Shown: piece after piece, positions 1 to 8,723 of the stretch
How positions within the stretch are numbered: the first letter of the stretch is position 1
Layout: the number at the start of each line of letters is the position of its first letter
Assembly: GCA_000149225.2 (NCBI GenBank)
Contig: CM000694.1
Span: forward strand, 496,001-560,000
Direction of reading: 5' to 3'
Length of the DNA stretch: 64,000 bases
From: Lachancea kluyveri NRRL Y-12651
Taxonomy: Eukaryota > Ascomycota > Saccharomycetes > Saccharomycetales > Saccharomycetaceae
Position numbers and translations under genes: made by a program
Notes under the pieces: generated by a model
Database searches by the model: none
What the model saw: the letters and a program-made list of their open reading frames with translations, nothing else
What the model was told of the DNA's origin: nothing

Positions 1-277
1 GTCAGATAAACCAAATTTAAATACACTAAAACAAAATATTCGTGGAACAACCGAGACACTCAATTCTCAATGCCTTGAAAGAATGAAGTTTTTTGGTAAA
101 AGGATACTGTTACAGTTTTGGATCTGCGATACTTGATGTGTAAACAGATTTGCGTTGGATTTCAGGAGAGAGGTAGCTTGTATGAATGGGGTATCTCCCA
201 TATATGTTAAACTCCGACCAGCCAAGGATGATAGGTAAGCTCCATTCAGAGGTGATTGTGCTTTTTAACTGCGAGAT

Positions 278-883
278 TTAAGGCTCTTCGTAGATTTTTA
301 TCAATTGCTCGTCGACAGAGTCATAGTATTCCTTTGGAATTAGACTTTTAAAGTAATCAAAGCCGATATTTTCACCGTGAGCCCAATCGTTCAAAGGTGT
401 TACTCGAAACACCTCCTTACGAGGTAACATGTACCTATTTTTTTTTCCGAGTTCGCTGCTGCAGTGTTGACCGTCGTGGAATGCGTATTTGCTAAGATAG
501 TATCCGGTTTGGAAAAGGTAATCATTCATTGCATTTGCCACGATGTCCCACTTTAAGAAGATTATGTTAGGCTTTATATATCCGATTTCTATTAGAAATC
601 TCAGGATCTGTTCTAGTTGAGAGTATCCGGATACTTCATGCGTCGGATTCTCTACCATCGCAGTAATTAGCATGGTAGAAAAAGAAGTTGTAGTCATGGT
701 AGAGAATACGCACCATTGTCTAGAATTTGTTGTTATCGCACAAAACAAAGATGTAGCAGACAGCACCAAAAAGAACCAAAAGGTGGGACCCTGACTTAGA
801 GAATATAGAAAAAGGCAAAAATGTTTGAGAAGATATCTCTTGATGAAACTGGTTGTTGAGGCTCTACTCCAGAACGCTCCGTG
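278..883 (-). pseudogene. DUP/COS-like membrane protein fragment
   Basis: An open frame runs from 883 down to the TAA at 278, but its first ATG lies only at 697; a TGA closes the frame at 884-886. The part upstream of the ATG reads as a hydrophobic, membrane-like stretch. The part downstream contains KWDIVANAMNDYLF followed by a segment ending FHDGQHC. From memory this resembles the core of the S. cerevisiae DUP240/COS family (W-D-x-I/V-A-x-x-M-N-x-Y-L, then an aromatic stretch ending in C). DUP proteins normally have two membrane segments before this motif, so the ATG-initiated 139-residue version would lack most of them. I read it as an N-terminally broken relic, although a short functional protein from 697 is possible. 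The family assignment is an inference. Confidence 0.4.
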
Positions 884-1299
884 TCAGAAGGCACTGAATG
901 TCCTTTAGAGTCTTCATACTCCACCACTTCTCACGAGCCGATTGGAAAATTCGGAGTTTCTCAGCTTTGGTATTGCAATAGTTTCAAACATCACCAAGAA
1001 TTAGACGTGCATAATGAATTAATCCGATTCATTCCTTTATAACCGGGTTTTGAAAAAAAGTGAGTTAAAGGTGAGTATATCTATACACGAACCGGAACAT
1101 TTTTTCACGGCCCAGAAGAAAAAAGTCATTGTGCACGCCTGCAGTTCAGATACAATGATTTTGTGGAGGACGGGTAACATATCAGTGTTGAAATTTTTTT
1201 TTTACTTTTGCAGCCAATTTCTTTACAAGTCCTTATTCTAATAAAGGGGTTGTTTGGAAACTCTTCTCAAGAGGCAAAGAAAACGATAATTAGCTAGTT
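884..1299. other. Intergenic region upstream of VPH1
   Basis: About 415 bases between the DUP-like fragment and VPH1. It may hold the decayed 5' part of the fragment on the minus strand: short ATG frames there stop quickly. It also serves as the VPH1 promoter, with a Reb1-type box at 1171-1178. No convincing gene was seen. Confidence 0.5.
1171..1178 (+). promoter_or_regulatory. Reb1-type site upstream of VPH1
   Basis: CGGGTAAC matches the Reb1 core (CGGGTAA). It lies about 120 bases upstream of the VPH1 ATG, a usual distance for this nucleosome-clearing general regulatory factor. Motif match only. Confidence 0.5.
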
Positions 1300-3765
1300 A
1301 TGGTGGAAAAAGATGAAGCCATTTTCCGCTCTGCGGAGATGTCATTGGTACAAATGTACATTCCTCAAGAAATCGCTAGAGACGCTGTTTACACTTTGGG
1401 TAACACTGGTCTTGTGCAGTTCCGTGATTTAAACTCCAAAGTTCGCGCATTTCAGAGGACTTTTGTTAACGAGATAAGAAAGCTGGATAATGTACAGAGA
1501 CAACATCGTTATTTCGTCTCATTGTTGAAAAAGTACAACCTTCCATTGTACGAAGAAATAGACGATGATGAACTGTCTCATCGGTTCACCTTACCACCGG
1601 GTACTTCTACTATTGATGACCACGTCGAAAATGCTGCTTTAATTGAAGAAAGATTAACTCAATTGGTCGACGCTTCTGAACAGTTGGAGTTGCAGAAAAC
1701 TGACTTGGAGCAATTTAGATATGTTTTACAAGCAGGTGATGAGTTTTTTTCGAAAACTGGCGACCTAGCTTCTATTCATGAATCGTTGGGAGAAGAAGAC
1801 GAACAAGGTCTATTGGAAAATGGTGGTATCCCACGTTCTGTGAGCTTTGTAACTGGGGTTATTCCAAGAAGTAAAATTAACACTCTAGAGCAAATTTTGT
1901 GGAGAGTTTTAAGAGGTAATTTGTTTTTCAAGCACGTAGAGCTTCCAGAACATATTTATGATGCTAAGGCAAAGGATAAAATTGCCAAAAATGCCTTTAT
2001 TGTTTTTTCTCACGGTGACTTGATTATGCAAAGAATTAAAAAGATTGCTGAATCTTTAGATGCCAACTTATACAAAGTTGACGAAGTCCATGAACTGAGA
2101 TCTCAAGAATTGAACTCAGTAAACTCCCGTTTGAGCGACTTGTACACGGTTTTAGAGACCACTACAACCACTTTGGAAACCGAATTATATGCGATTGCCA
2201 AAGAATTGGACTCTTGGGCAAGAGATATCTCCAAGGAAAAAGCCGTTTATGAGACTTTGAACTTATTTGATCGTGATGCTAATAGAAAGACTTTGATTGC
2301 CGAGGGTTGGATTCCAAAAGATGATCTGGAAAGCTTACAGGAACAATTGGGTGAATTAACTACCACGCTAGGTATCGATGTTCCATCCATTGTCAATGTC
2401 TTAGAGACGAACAAGACCCCTCCAACTTTCCATAGAGTCAACAAGTTTACCGAAGCCTTCCAAAACATTTGTGACTGTTACGGTATTGCAACTTATAGAG
2501 AAGTTAATCCGGGGTTACCCACTATTGTCACCTTTCCATTCATGTTCGCCATTATGTTTGGTGATATGGGGCATGGTATGTTGATGGCATTGGCTGCCGG
2601 TTTATTGGTGTTCAATGAAGTCAAAATCGGAAAAATGAAAAGAGACGAAATCTTCGACATGGCTTTTTCTGGTAGGTATATTCTTTTGTTGATGGGTTTG
2701 TTTTCGATTTACACTGGTTTCTTGTACAATGATATGTTTTCTAAATCTCTAACTCTGTTCAAGTCCGGTTGGAAGTGGCCTGAAAATTTTGAAGCGGGCG
2801 AAACCATTGTTGCTGAAAGTGTTGGCACGTACGTATTTGGTACCGACTGGGCTTGGCATGGTACCGAAAACGCTTTGTTGTTCAGCAACTCTTACAAGAT
2901 GAAACTGTCTATTTTGATGGGTTTCATCCACATGACCTATTCTTACATGTTTTCTCTCGTCAATGCATTAAATTTCCACTCCATGATCGATATAGTCGGT
3001 AACTTTATCCCGGGCTTATTATTCATGCAGGGTATCTTTGGGTACTTGTCTGTTTGTATCGTCTACAAGTGGTCCAAGGATTGGATTGCTGATGGTAAAC
3101 CTGCCCCAGGTTTGTTGAATATGTTGATTAACATGTTCTTGGCTCCAGGCACTATTGAGGAAGAACTATTTCCTCATCAAGCAACTGTCCAAGTTGTTTT
3201 GTTGTTAGTGGCTTTGGTCTGTGTCCCATGGCTATTGTTGTGTAAGCCATTGCACTTCAAGTTCACCCATGGCAAGCACCAACACCAAGCTTTACCAGGC
3301 TCTGATACCGCTGACGTTGAAGTTGATGTTGATTTGTTAGAAGAAGCAGACGATGAAGAAGAAGATGGTGACGCAGGTCATGGAGAAAACTTTGGCGATG
3401 TTATGATCCACCAAGTCATTCATACTATTGAGTTCTGTTTGAACTGTGTCTCCCATACTGCTTCTTACTTACGTTTATGGGCCTTGTCGCTAGCACATGC
3501 TCAATTATCTACTGTGTTATGGACCATGACAATCGAGATTTCGTTCGGTATGAGTGGTGTTGTTGGTGTCATCATGACCGTTATCTTATTTGCTATGTGG
3601 TTCGTTTTGACATGCGCTGTTTTAGTCGTGATGGAAGGTACGTCTGCAATGCTACATTCTTTACGTTTGCATTGGGTCGAATCCATGTCCAAATTTTTCC
3701 AAGGTGAAGGCCACCCATACGAACCATTCGTCTTCAACTATGCTGGTTTAGAACCACAAGAGTGA
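1300..3765 (+). CDS. VPH1: V-type proton ATPase subunit a (vacuolar isoform)
   Basis: This is the large membrane subunit of the V0 sector of the vacuolar H+-ATPase. It carries protons between half-channels against the c-ring and anchors the stator through its cytosolic N-terminal half. The 821 residues compare with 840 in S. cerevisiae. The N-terminus (EKDEAIFRSAEM, then VQFRDLN) and the membrane half (FGDMGHG; FIHMTYSY; SHTASYLRLWALSLAHAQL) are family hallmarks. The essential channel arginine of SYLRLW is residue 725. An acidic, poorly conserved loop lies at about residues 672-698. The C-terminus is shorter than in S. cerevisiae and lacks its Ala/Ser tail. The ATG at 1300 aligns with the known start. 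It converges on PAC1, as its orthologue does in S. cerevisiae. An STV1-type Golgi isoform is less likely given the synteny. Confidence 0.97.
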   Translation: MVEKDEAIFRSAEMSLVQMYIPQEIARDAVYTLGNTGLVQFRDLNSKVRAFQRTFVNEIRKLDNVQRQHRYFVSLLKKYNLPLYEEIDDDELSHRFTLPPGTSTIDDHVENAALIEERLTQLVDASEQLELQKTDLEQFRYVLQAGDEFFSKTGDLASIHESLGEEDEQGLLENGGIPRSVSFVTGVIPRSKINTLEQILWRVLRGNLFFKHVELPEHIYDAKAKDKIAKNAFIVFSHGDLIMQRIKKIAESLDANLYKVDEVHELRSQELNSVNSRLSDLYTVLETTTTTLETELYAIAKELDSWARDISKEKAVYETLNLFDRDANRKTLIAEGWIPKDDLESLQEQLGELTTTLGIDVPSIVNVLETNKTPPTFHRVNKFTEAFQNICDCYGIATYREVNPGLPTIVTFPFMFAIMFGDMGHGMLMALAAGLLVFNEVKIGKMKRDEIFDMAFSGRYILLLMGLFSIYTGFLYNDMFSKSLTLFKSGWKWPENFEAGETIVAESVGTYVFGTDWAWHGTENALLFSNSYKMKLSILMGFIHMTYSYMFSLVNALNFHSMIDIVGNFIPGLLFMQGIFGYLSVCIVYKWSKDWIADGKPAPGLLNMLINMFLAPGTIEEELFPHQATVQVVLLLVALVCVPWLLLCKPLHFKFTHGKHQHQALPGSDTADVEVDVDLLEEADDEEEDGDAGHGENFGDVMIHQVIHTIEFCLNCVSHTASYLRLWALSLAHAQLSTVLWTMTIEISFGMSGVVGVIMTVILFAMWFVLTCAVLVVMEGTSAMLHSLRLHWVESMSKFFQGEGHPYEPFVFNYAGLEPQE

Positions 3766-4250
3766 TTGATTTTCCATCGTTTTGCTCGTCTTTTTTCTTA
3801 GATAGATCAACCAAAAAAATGAAAAAGACCAAAATGTAAAAAACGTACATAAAACTTTGTGTCTGACTATATGAAATAATAAATTTTAGAATGACCGCAT
3901 CTATTCAGCCCAACAACATACCAAGTTGTCCGCCTCTTGTTTCTCGAGGATTTGGAGTCAGTCTCAAGAGCGTAGTTATGATGAGTTTCTTGAACCAAAG
4001 CAAAAAAGTTTATATAGATCAGTCGCTGATAGTTTATAGGTATAAATGCTGTTGCAAAAACCCTTGAGTTTATGAATATCAAAAACCCACATTGTATACT
4101 CGCAGAATCTCCATGAATAGTCTCCGTTGTCTATCAACCATTAAGAAAAAAAAAAAAAAGTCAAAAAAGTCAAAAAAGTCAAAAAAAAAAAAAAAAAAAG
4201 AAAAAAAAAAGGGTTTTTACTTGGTCTAAGTCACAATCTTGTGTTTTCCT
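3766..4250. other. Convergent intergenic region with A-rich tract
   Basis: This 3'-3' spacer between VPH1 and PAC1 presumably holds both polyadenylation regions. The only notable structure is the A-rich tract near 4146-4210. A 71-codon antisense frame at 3867-4082 has no recognisable content. Confidence 0.6.
4146..4210. repeat. Poly(A)-rich tract with AAAAAAGTC units
   Basis: A homopurine-like tract made of long A runs interrupted by three GTC triplets spaced nine bases apart (tandem AAAAAAGTC), then a nearly pure A run. It lies just 3' of PAC1, so on the transcribed strand it reads as a T-rich sequence downstream of the stop codon. It may act in 3'-end formation or exclude nucleosomes; that role is inferred. 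Confidence 0.7.
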
Positions 4251-5663
4251 TTATCTCAAAAAAACACTAACTTTACCATCATTACCACCGGTACATAGAA
4301 CCTCTCTGAGAGTTCCGTTTTCATCAACATCCAAACAATTAATAAATCCTTTGTGTGCGTCCTTCCAAACTTTAACACATTCGCCAGTAATCAAGTTCCA
4401 ACACCGAACAGTATTGTCATCACTCGACGTAAACACATGGATGTCCCGCACGCGAATATCACGAACCCAAGAAGAGTGACCATTAAAGGTTTTGACTAGC
4501 TCGAACTGAGATTGGAACGGATTTGGTTGAGGAGGTCTATGTGCTGCAAGTTTCGGCAGCGGTACTTTCCATAGTTTCAAAGTCTTATCACGGGATGAAG
4601 AGAGAACGTATCTAAAGCCTAGTGGAGCATATGCGGAGTCATGGACAGTAAACGGATTTTCTACCCCTATATCCTTTCCACTTTCACCATCGGAAACTGG
4701 TTTCGTCTCTTTTCCATCAGTTGTATTAGATGCTAGCATAGGTATGATCTTAACTCTTTCAACAGCGTATTCGTGGCCCAGCCCCAGAGACAACCCTCTC
4801 GCGGAGGGCCAATGAGAAAGCCTTAAAGTACAGTCGTTGGATCCCGTGACGATGTAGTCGCCAAATATATCCAAACACCGAATCCATTCCGTATGCGCTT
4901 GAAAGGACTTGAGACACCAACCGTTCGATACGTTCCAAATCTTACAATTCAAATCTCTAGAACATGTCGCTGCCAAAACTTCTGTGTTTTGTTGCAATAG
5001 TTTGACACAAGAAACTATATGTTCGTGGCCGATTAACGATCGAAGGAGTTGGAAAGTGTTGTTGTCTTTAAAAGTAAAGATTTTACATTGTAAATCTCTT
5101 GATACTGTAGATATCAGCAGTTCCTCTTGCGGAAGCAAAATATCCATCGAAGTAATTCCCTTCATGTGGGCCTGAACAGACGCAATAGGCATGGTATAAT
5201 TCATCAAGTCATAGGCCAACAACTTTCCCTGGTCTGTACAAACAAAGAGAATCGGTAAGGAAGGATGTAGCTTAACTGCAGTTGCTGCCGAGCCTGTACT
5301 TATTTGAAAGTTTGGTTGAGATCTGCTTGGTAGCCAATTAATTTTCGCTATTGTTGAAAGCGAAGTAGAGCCATTACCGAGGCTATTTCTCAGTGAGTCG
5401 TTTTCCTCAGTTAAGGCCTCGATTTTTTTCTCCAAATCTAAAATCTTTCGCTGTAACCTTACTATAGAATTCCACTTTTTCGGTAGCAAGTTATCCTGTG
5501 TTGTACTAATATCGACGTCTTGTAGGTTCAATATACTTGCTAGATCCCGTATGACATGATTATCATGACTCTCCGATTGGCTCAAACTCTTGATATACTC
5601 AAGGATGCTACGATGTAACTCTTGTTTTTGGTGGGGCGGAAGAGCAATATTGTAATATGACAT
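4251..5663 (-). CDS. PAC1: LIS1 homologue, dynein regulator
   Basis: Pac1 binds the dynein motor domain and helps target dynein to microtubule plus ends for nuclear migration. The 470 residues (494 in S. cerevisiae) show an N-terminal LisH-like helix (about residues 9-40) and a short coiled coil (about 70-95, RKILDLEKKIEALTEEN). A seven-bladed WD40 propeller follows from about residue 125, with repeats ending in patterns such as CKIW, LRLSHW, LKLWKV and VRCWNL. The ATG at 5663 is the first in frame and fits the LisH start. Another dynein-pathway gene, NIP100 (dynactin p150), lies about 17 kb away in this window. VPH1-PAC1 convergence is conserved with S. cerevisiae. Confidence 0.95.
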   Translation of the reverse strand: MSYYNIALPPHQKQELHRSILEYIKSLSQSESHDNHVIRDLASILNLQDVDISTTQDNLLPKKWNSIVRLQRKILDLEKKIEALTEENDSLRNSLGNGSTSLSTIAKINWLPSRSQPNFQISTGSAATAVKLHPSLPILFVCTDQGKLLAYDLMNYTMPIASVQAHMKGITSMDILLPQEELLISTVSRDLQCKIFTFKDNNTFQLLRSLIGHEHIVSCVKLLQQNTEVLAATCSRDLNCKIWNVSNGWCLKSFQAHTEWIRCLDIFGDYIVTGSNDCTLRLSHWPSARGLSLGLGHEYAVERVKIIPMLASNTTDGKETKPVSDGESGKDIGVENPFTVHDSAYAPLGFRYVLSSSRDKTLKLWKVPLPKLAAHRPPQPNPFQSQFELVKTFNGHSSWVRDIRVRDIHVFTSSDDNTVRCWNLITGECVKVWKDAHKGFINCLDVDENGTLREVLCTGGNDGKVSVFLR

Positions 5664-5796
5664 GTTAGCCAGGTTCGAATCTGTGTGTTTCTTCTCCCCT
5701 GCTTATTTCTTTCAAGTAGTCCATTTTGTGTCCGGAGGAAACCATCTAAAACGTTGATGTTTTGATTTTTCCCGAAAGCTACTTCATCTTGGTTTT

Positions 5797-5808
5797 ACAC
5801 CCATACAC
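5797..5808 (+). promoter_or_regulatory. Rap1-type site upstream of PAC1
   Basis: ACACCCATACAC fits the Rap1 consensus ACACCCRYACAY at every position. It is about 135-145 bases upstream of the PAC1 ATG. Motif match only. Confidence 0.5.
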
Positions 5809-6050
5809 AAACACTTGCACTATACGTTGAAGTGTCTGATATAACCATGGACGATAAGCAGAACGTGCTTTACTTTCTCGTTCTTAATGATGCAGAGATA
5901 TTGCTGTGAGTCAGTAATACACTAAGCTTCACACAATTTCCTTCGAGAACGGGTTAAGGATGGACAGACAAAGATGAAAACAACAGAATGATACTTGAAT
6001 TGTCTCCTCCTGAAATTCGACTACTTTTTTTTTCCTTTTCGATATTGTGA

Positions 6051-6059
6051 ATGACTCAT
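6051..6059. promoter_or_regulatory. Gcn4/AP-1-type palindrome
   Basis: ATGACTCAT is the perfect Gcn4 palindrome. It lies mid-way in the PAC1/HRK1 spacer, nearly 400 bases from PAC1 and about 880 from HRK1, so its target is unclear. Confidence 0.4.
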
Positions 6060-6684
6060 TAGCTCTTCTCAAATGTGTAAAGCCTCGCATGAGTACGTGG
6101 ACTTCACGAATGCAACCCAAGTCTATCCTTCTTCGCATCTTTTTTTTTTGTTTTAGGGATGGCAGCAGAGTTTTCTAACTGTGCTTTAACGAATGGCAAA
6201 AAGTCGAAGAAAATCAAGTCAAATCTTCAAATCACTCTGATTCACTCGGCGCAGCTAAAAGAAGAAAGCTTCCAAAGGGGTCTTCTCCCCGAATAGGCAT
6301 CGGAGGCCATGACGGATATCGCGGAACGGTGCTAAGAGATATGCAGCCTTAACAGATCTGTCTGATCCCTAGACATCAGACTATAGAACCAGCCGATAGA
6401 AGTGGTTCAGTGGATCATGGCAGTTTATACATTTCGCCTAAGTACCATTTTGAAATATATATCTATAACTTTGAGGTACTTTCCAGCTATTCAGGTTATC
6501 GTGTTAGACATCATTCTTACCACCAATATCAGATAATCCTCGGCGCCCGATGTTATCCTCGTCCGGCTTACGGTATGTCCGACAAAAAAAGCGGCATCTG
6601 AGCTTGGAGCCCCGTGAGAGATAAAAAAGAAAGACAAATCTATTGTCCGATACACCCAAGCACCAAATATGATTATATAATATG

Positions 6685-6692
6685 TCACGTGA
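6685..6692. promoter_or_regulatory. Cbf1-type E-box upstream of HRK1
   Basis: TCACGTGA is the preferred palindromic Cbf1 site, about 245 bases before the HRK1 ATG. Motif match only. Confidence 0.45.
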
Positions 6693-6870
6693 GATGGCAC
6701 TATCGACGGGAGAGGCCCCTGTCCTTCGTTACCGCGGGCTGCGGCAATAAAATGCCACAGGTGATGCCCCCCGGTTCGAAAGTTCAGAAAAACAAAAAAA
6801 ACTCGGCTATTAAGTACTGCGAGGCGTCTGGGCACAGGCCGCTCAAAAGCAAGTCATGCCAGCTCGTCAA

Positions 6871-6879
6871 TATATATAA
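6871..6879 (+). promoter_or_regulatory. TATA box of HRK1
   Basis: TATATATAA lies about 60 bases before the proposed HRK1 ATG at 6938. This supports that start over the upstream in-frame GTG extension, which would place the TATA box inside the coding region. Confidence 0.55.
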
Positions 6880-6937
6880 GCAAACAACACTCTATTCCGC
6901 TGTAATCTTCCATCCCATCGGTGCCAAGAACAAAGCC

Positions 6938-8602
6938 ATGCCCAGCATACTCGGTAGAAATCCATTTCACCACAAGCTTAGTAGCGAGACAAGTCTGGAC
7001 AGCAATAATGTTGAGAACAGATCTAGGTCTTTTCTCGGTTTCATGAACCGAACTAATACTGCAGATAGCCATGATTCATCGAAAAGCAAACACTCTGTTG
7101 TATCTCAGGATCAACATCCTCAACATCATACACGTCATGTTCAACAAGATCATCACCATGAGCCCAAGCATAACTCTTCTATGAATGAGTTGAAGAGATT
7201 TTTCAGACCTTCTATCCGCAAAAAGTCTACCACGTCTCTTCATCCCCCGCTGCATTATAACTCTTCTGCGGACCATCACTCTCATACTCAATCAGCTATA
7301 CCACCAAGTTCAGATTCAAGTTTGTCCTTGTCCAACAGGACCAGCATTTATCATGATGATTCTTTACTGGCTCAAAAATACGGTAAGCTGGGTAAAATCC
7401 TCGGGTCTGGTGCCGGCGGCTCCGTTAGAGTCCTTGTCCGTCCCTCGGATGGTGCCACTTTTGCTGTGAAGGAGTTCCGCCCTCGTAAACCAAACGAACA
7501 AGTCAAAGACTACGCTAAAAAATGTACCGCTGAATTTTGCATTGGTTCCACCCTTCACCATCCAAATATCATTGAAACTTTAGATATCTTCAGCGATTCT
7601 CACCAGAACAAATATTATGAAGTCATGGAATATTGTCCAATTGATTTTTTCGCGGTAGTCATGTCGGGCCGTATGGGCAGAGGTGAAATCAACTGTTGTT
7701 TAAAACAGCTAACGGAAGGTGTTAGATACTTACATTCTATGGGACTGGCACATAGAGATTTAAAGTTGGACAATTGTGTTATGACCCATGACGGGATCCT
7801 AAAATTGATCGATTTCGGCAGTGCCGTGGTATTTAAATATCCATTTGACACAGATGTCACAATGGCTCATGGCATTGTCGGTAGTGATCCTTATCTGGCC
7901 CCCGAGGTTCTGACCTCTACAAAGAGATACGATCCCCAGGGAGTAGATATCTGGTCTATTGGAATTATCTATTGCTGCATGATGTTGAAGAGATTTCCTT
8001 GGAAGGCTCCTCGTGACTCAGATTCCAATTTCAAATTGTATTGTATGCAAGACGACATGGAACATGACTATGTGAAAAGCGCCGAGGAACATGAAAAACT
8101 TTTGCAGAAGAGGAAGGAGGACCGCTCTAGGGCGAAGAGGGAACATGAAAAGGAGGAACGAGAAAGGGAAGAACATGGAGAGGAGGATCATGGAAAGGAG
8201 TCTGTTCCTGGACCTCATGAGTGTTCTCCTAAAGAACAACAACCGTCTAGTAATTCGAAGGAAGTGCATAACCATTTGCATTCGAAGGAGGAGCATGAGC
8301 AGCTGAGACCAAAACAAACTCATGAATCAAGGGATTCGTCTCAGCCAAGACAGAGACGTGTAATCCATGGTCCTTACAGGCTATTACGTTTACTACCGCA
8401 TGCTTCCAGACCAATAATGTCCCATATTCTACAAGTTGATCCAACCAAGAGAGCTACTTTACAAGATATGTTTGACGATGAATGGTTTAACAACATTCCT
8501 TTCTGTACGGTTGATGAGAAAAAACGTGTTGTGAGAGCACCGGGTCACTCTCATACTATTGTAGAAGAAGAAAGTGCGCATCTAGAGACGTATAAAGTGT
8601 GA
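6938..8602 (+). CDS. HRK1: Npr/Hal-type Ser/Thr protein kinase
   Basis: Hrk1 belongs to the fungal Hal5/Npr1 kinase group and is known in S. cerevisiae for activating the plasma-membrane H+-ATPase Pma1. The 554 residues start MPSILGRNPF, close to the S. cerevisiae start; the open frame extends upstream only through non-ATG codons. The N-terminal 145 residues are Ser/His/basic-rich and disordered. Kinase motifs follow: glycine loop GSGAGGSVR (156-164), lysine AVKEF (K178), HRDLKLDN (272-279), DFG (292-294), APE (321-323). A highly charged insertion of about 90 residues (about 381-474, Glu/Lys/Arg/His-rich) splits the C-lobe before the final helices (HILQVDPTKRATL). The promoter carries a TATA box and stress-type elements. 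It converges on PNT1. Confidence 0.93.
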   Translation: MPSILGRNPFHHKLSSETSLDSNNVENRSRSFLGFMNRTNTADSHDSSKSKHSVVSQDQHPQHHTRHVQQDHHHEPKHNSSMNELKRFFRPSIRKKSTTSLHPPLHYNSSADHHSHTQSAIPPSSDSSLSLSNRTSIYHDDSLLAQKYGKLGKILGSGAGGSVRVLVRPSDGATFAVKEFRPRKPNEQVKDYAKKCTAEFCIGSTLHHPNIIETLDIFSDSHQNKYYEVMEYCPIDFFAVVMSGRMGRGEINCCLKQLTEGVRYLHSMGLAHRDLKLDNCVMTHDGILKLIDFGSAVVFKYPFDTDVTMAHGIVGSDPYLAPEVLTSTKRYDPQGVDIWSIGIIYCCMMLKRFPWKAPRDSDSNFKLYCMQDDMEHDYVKSAEEHEKLLQKRKEDRSRAKREHEKEEREREEHGEEDHGKESVPGPHECSPKEQQPSSNSKEVHNHLHSKEEHEQLRPKQTHESRDSSQPRQRRVIHGPYRLLRLLPHASRPIMSHILQVDPTKRATLQDMFDDEWFNNIPFCTVDEKKRVVRAPGHSHTIVEEESAHLETYKV

Positions 8603-8723
8603 TGGACATGCGCCAACTGTATAATACATTCCTTATCTCTTTTTTTTCTTCCTTTTTGCTCTTTAAAGATAAATAGAATCTAATTTAATGACTCACGAAT
8701 CCTCCTGTATATACATGCATTAA

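Larger units (their letters stand above)
5664..6937. promoter_or_regulatory. Long divergent promoter region PAC1/HRK1
   Basis: About 1.27 kb without a convincing gene. It holds a Rap1-type site (5797-5808), a Gcn4-type palindrome (6051-6059), stress-element cores AGGGG (6276-6280) and CCCCT (6716-6720), a Cbf1-type palindrome (6685-6692) and a TATA box (6871-6879) about 60 bases before HRK1. S. cerevisiae has a small uncharacterised gene (YOR268C) in this interval; I could not find a counterpart. Confidence 0.6.

Noticed and set aside
5672-5681. GGTTCGAATC resembling a tRNA B box upstream of PAC1
   Set aside because: No A box, acceptor stem or cloverleaf can be drawn around it.
6410-6601. 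Short frame in the PAC1/HRK1 spacer as a YOR268C counterpart
   Set aside because: No similarity or composition to support it, and the strand differs from that expected.
6614-6937. N-terminal extension of HRK1 from a GTG at 6614
   Set aside because: It spans the TATA box and promoter motifs; the ATG at 6938 gives the conserved N-terminus.
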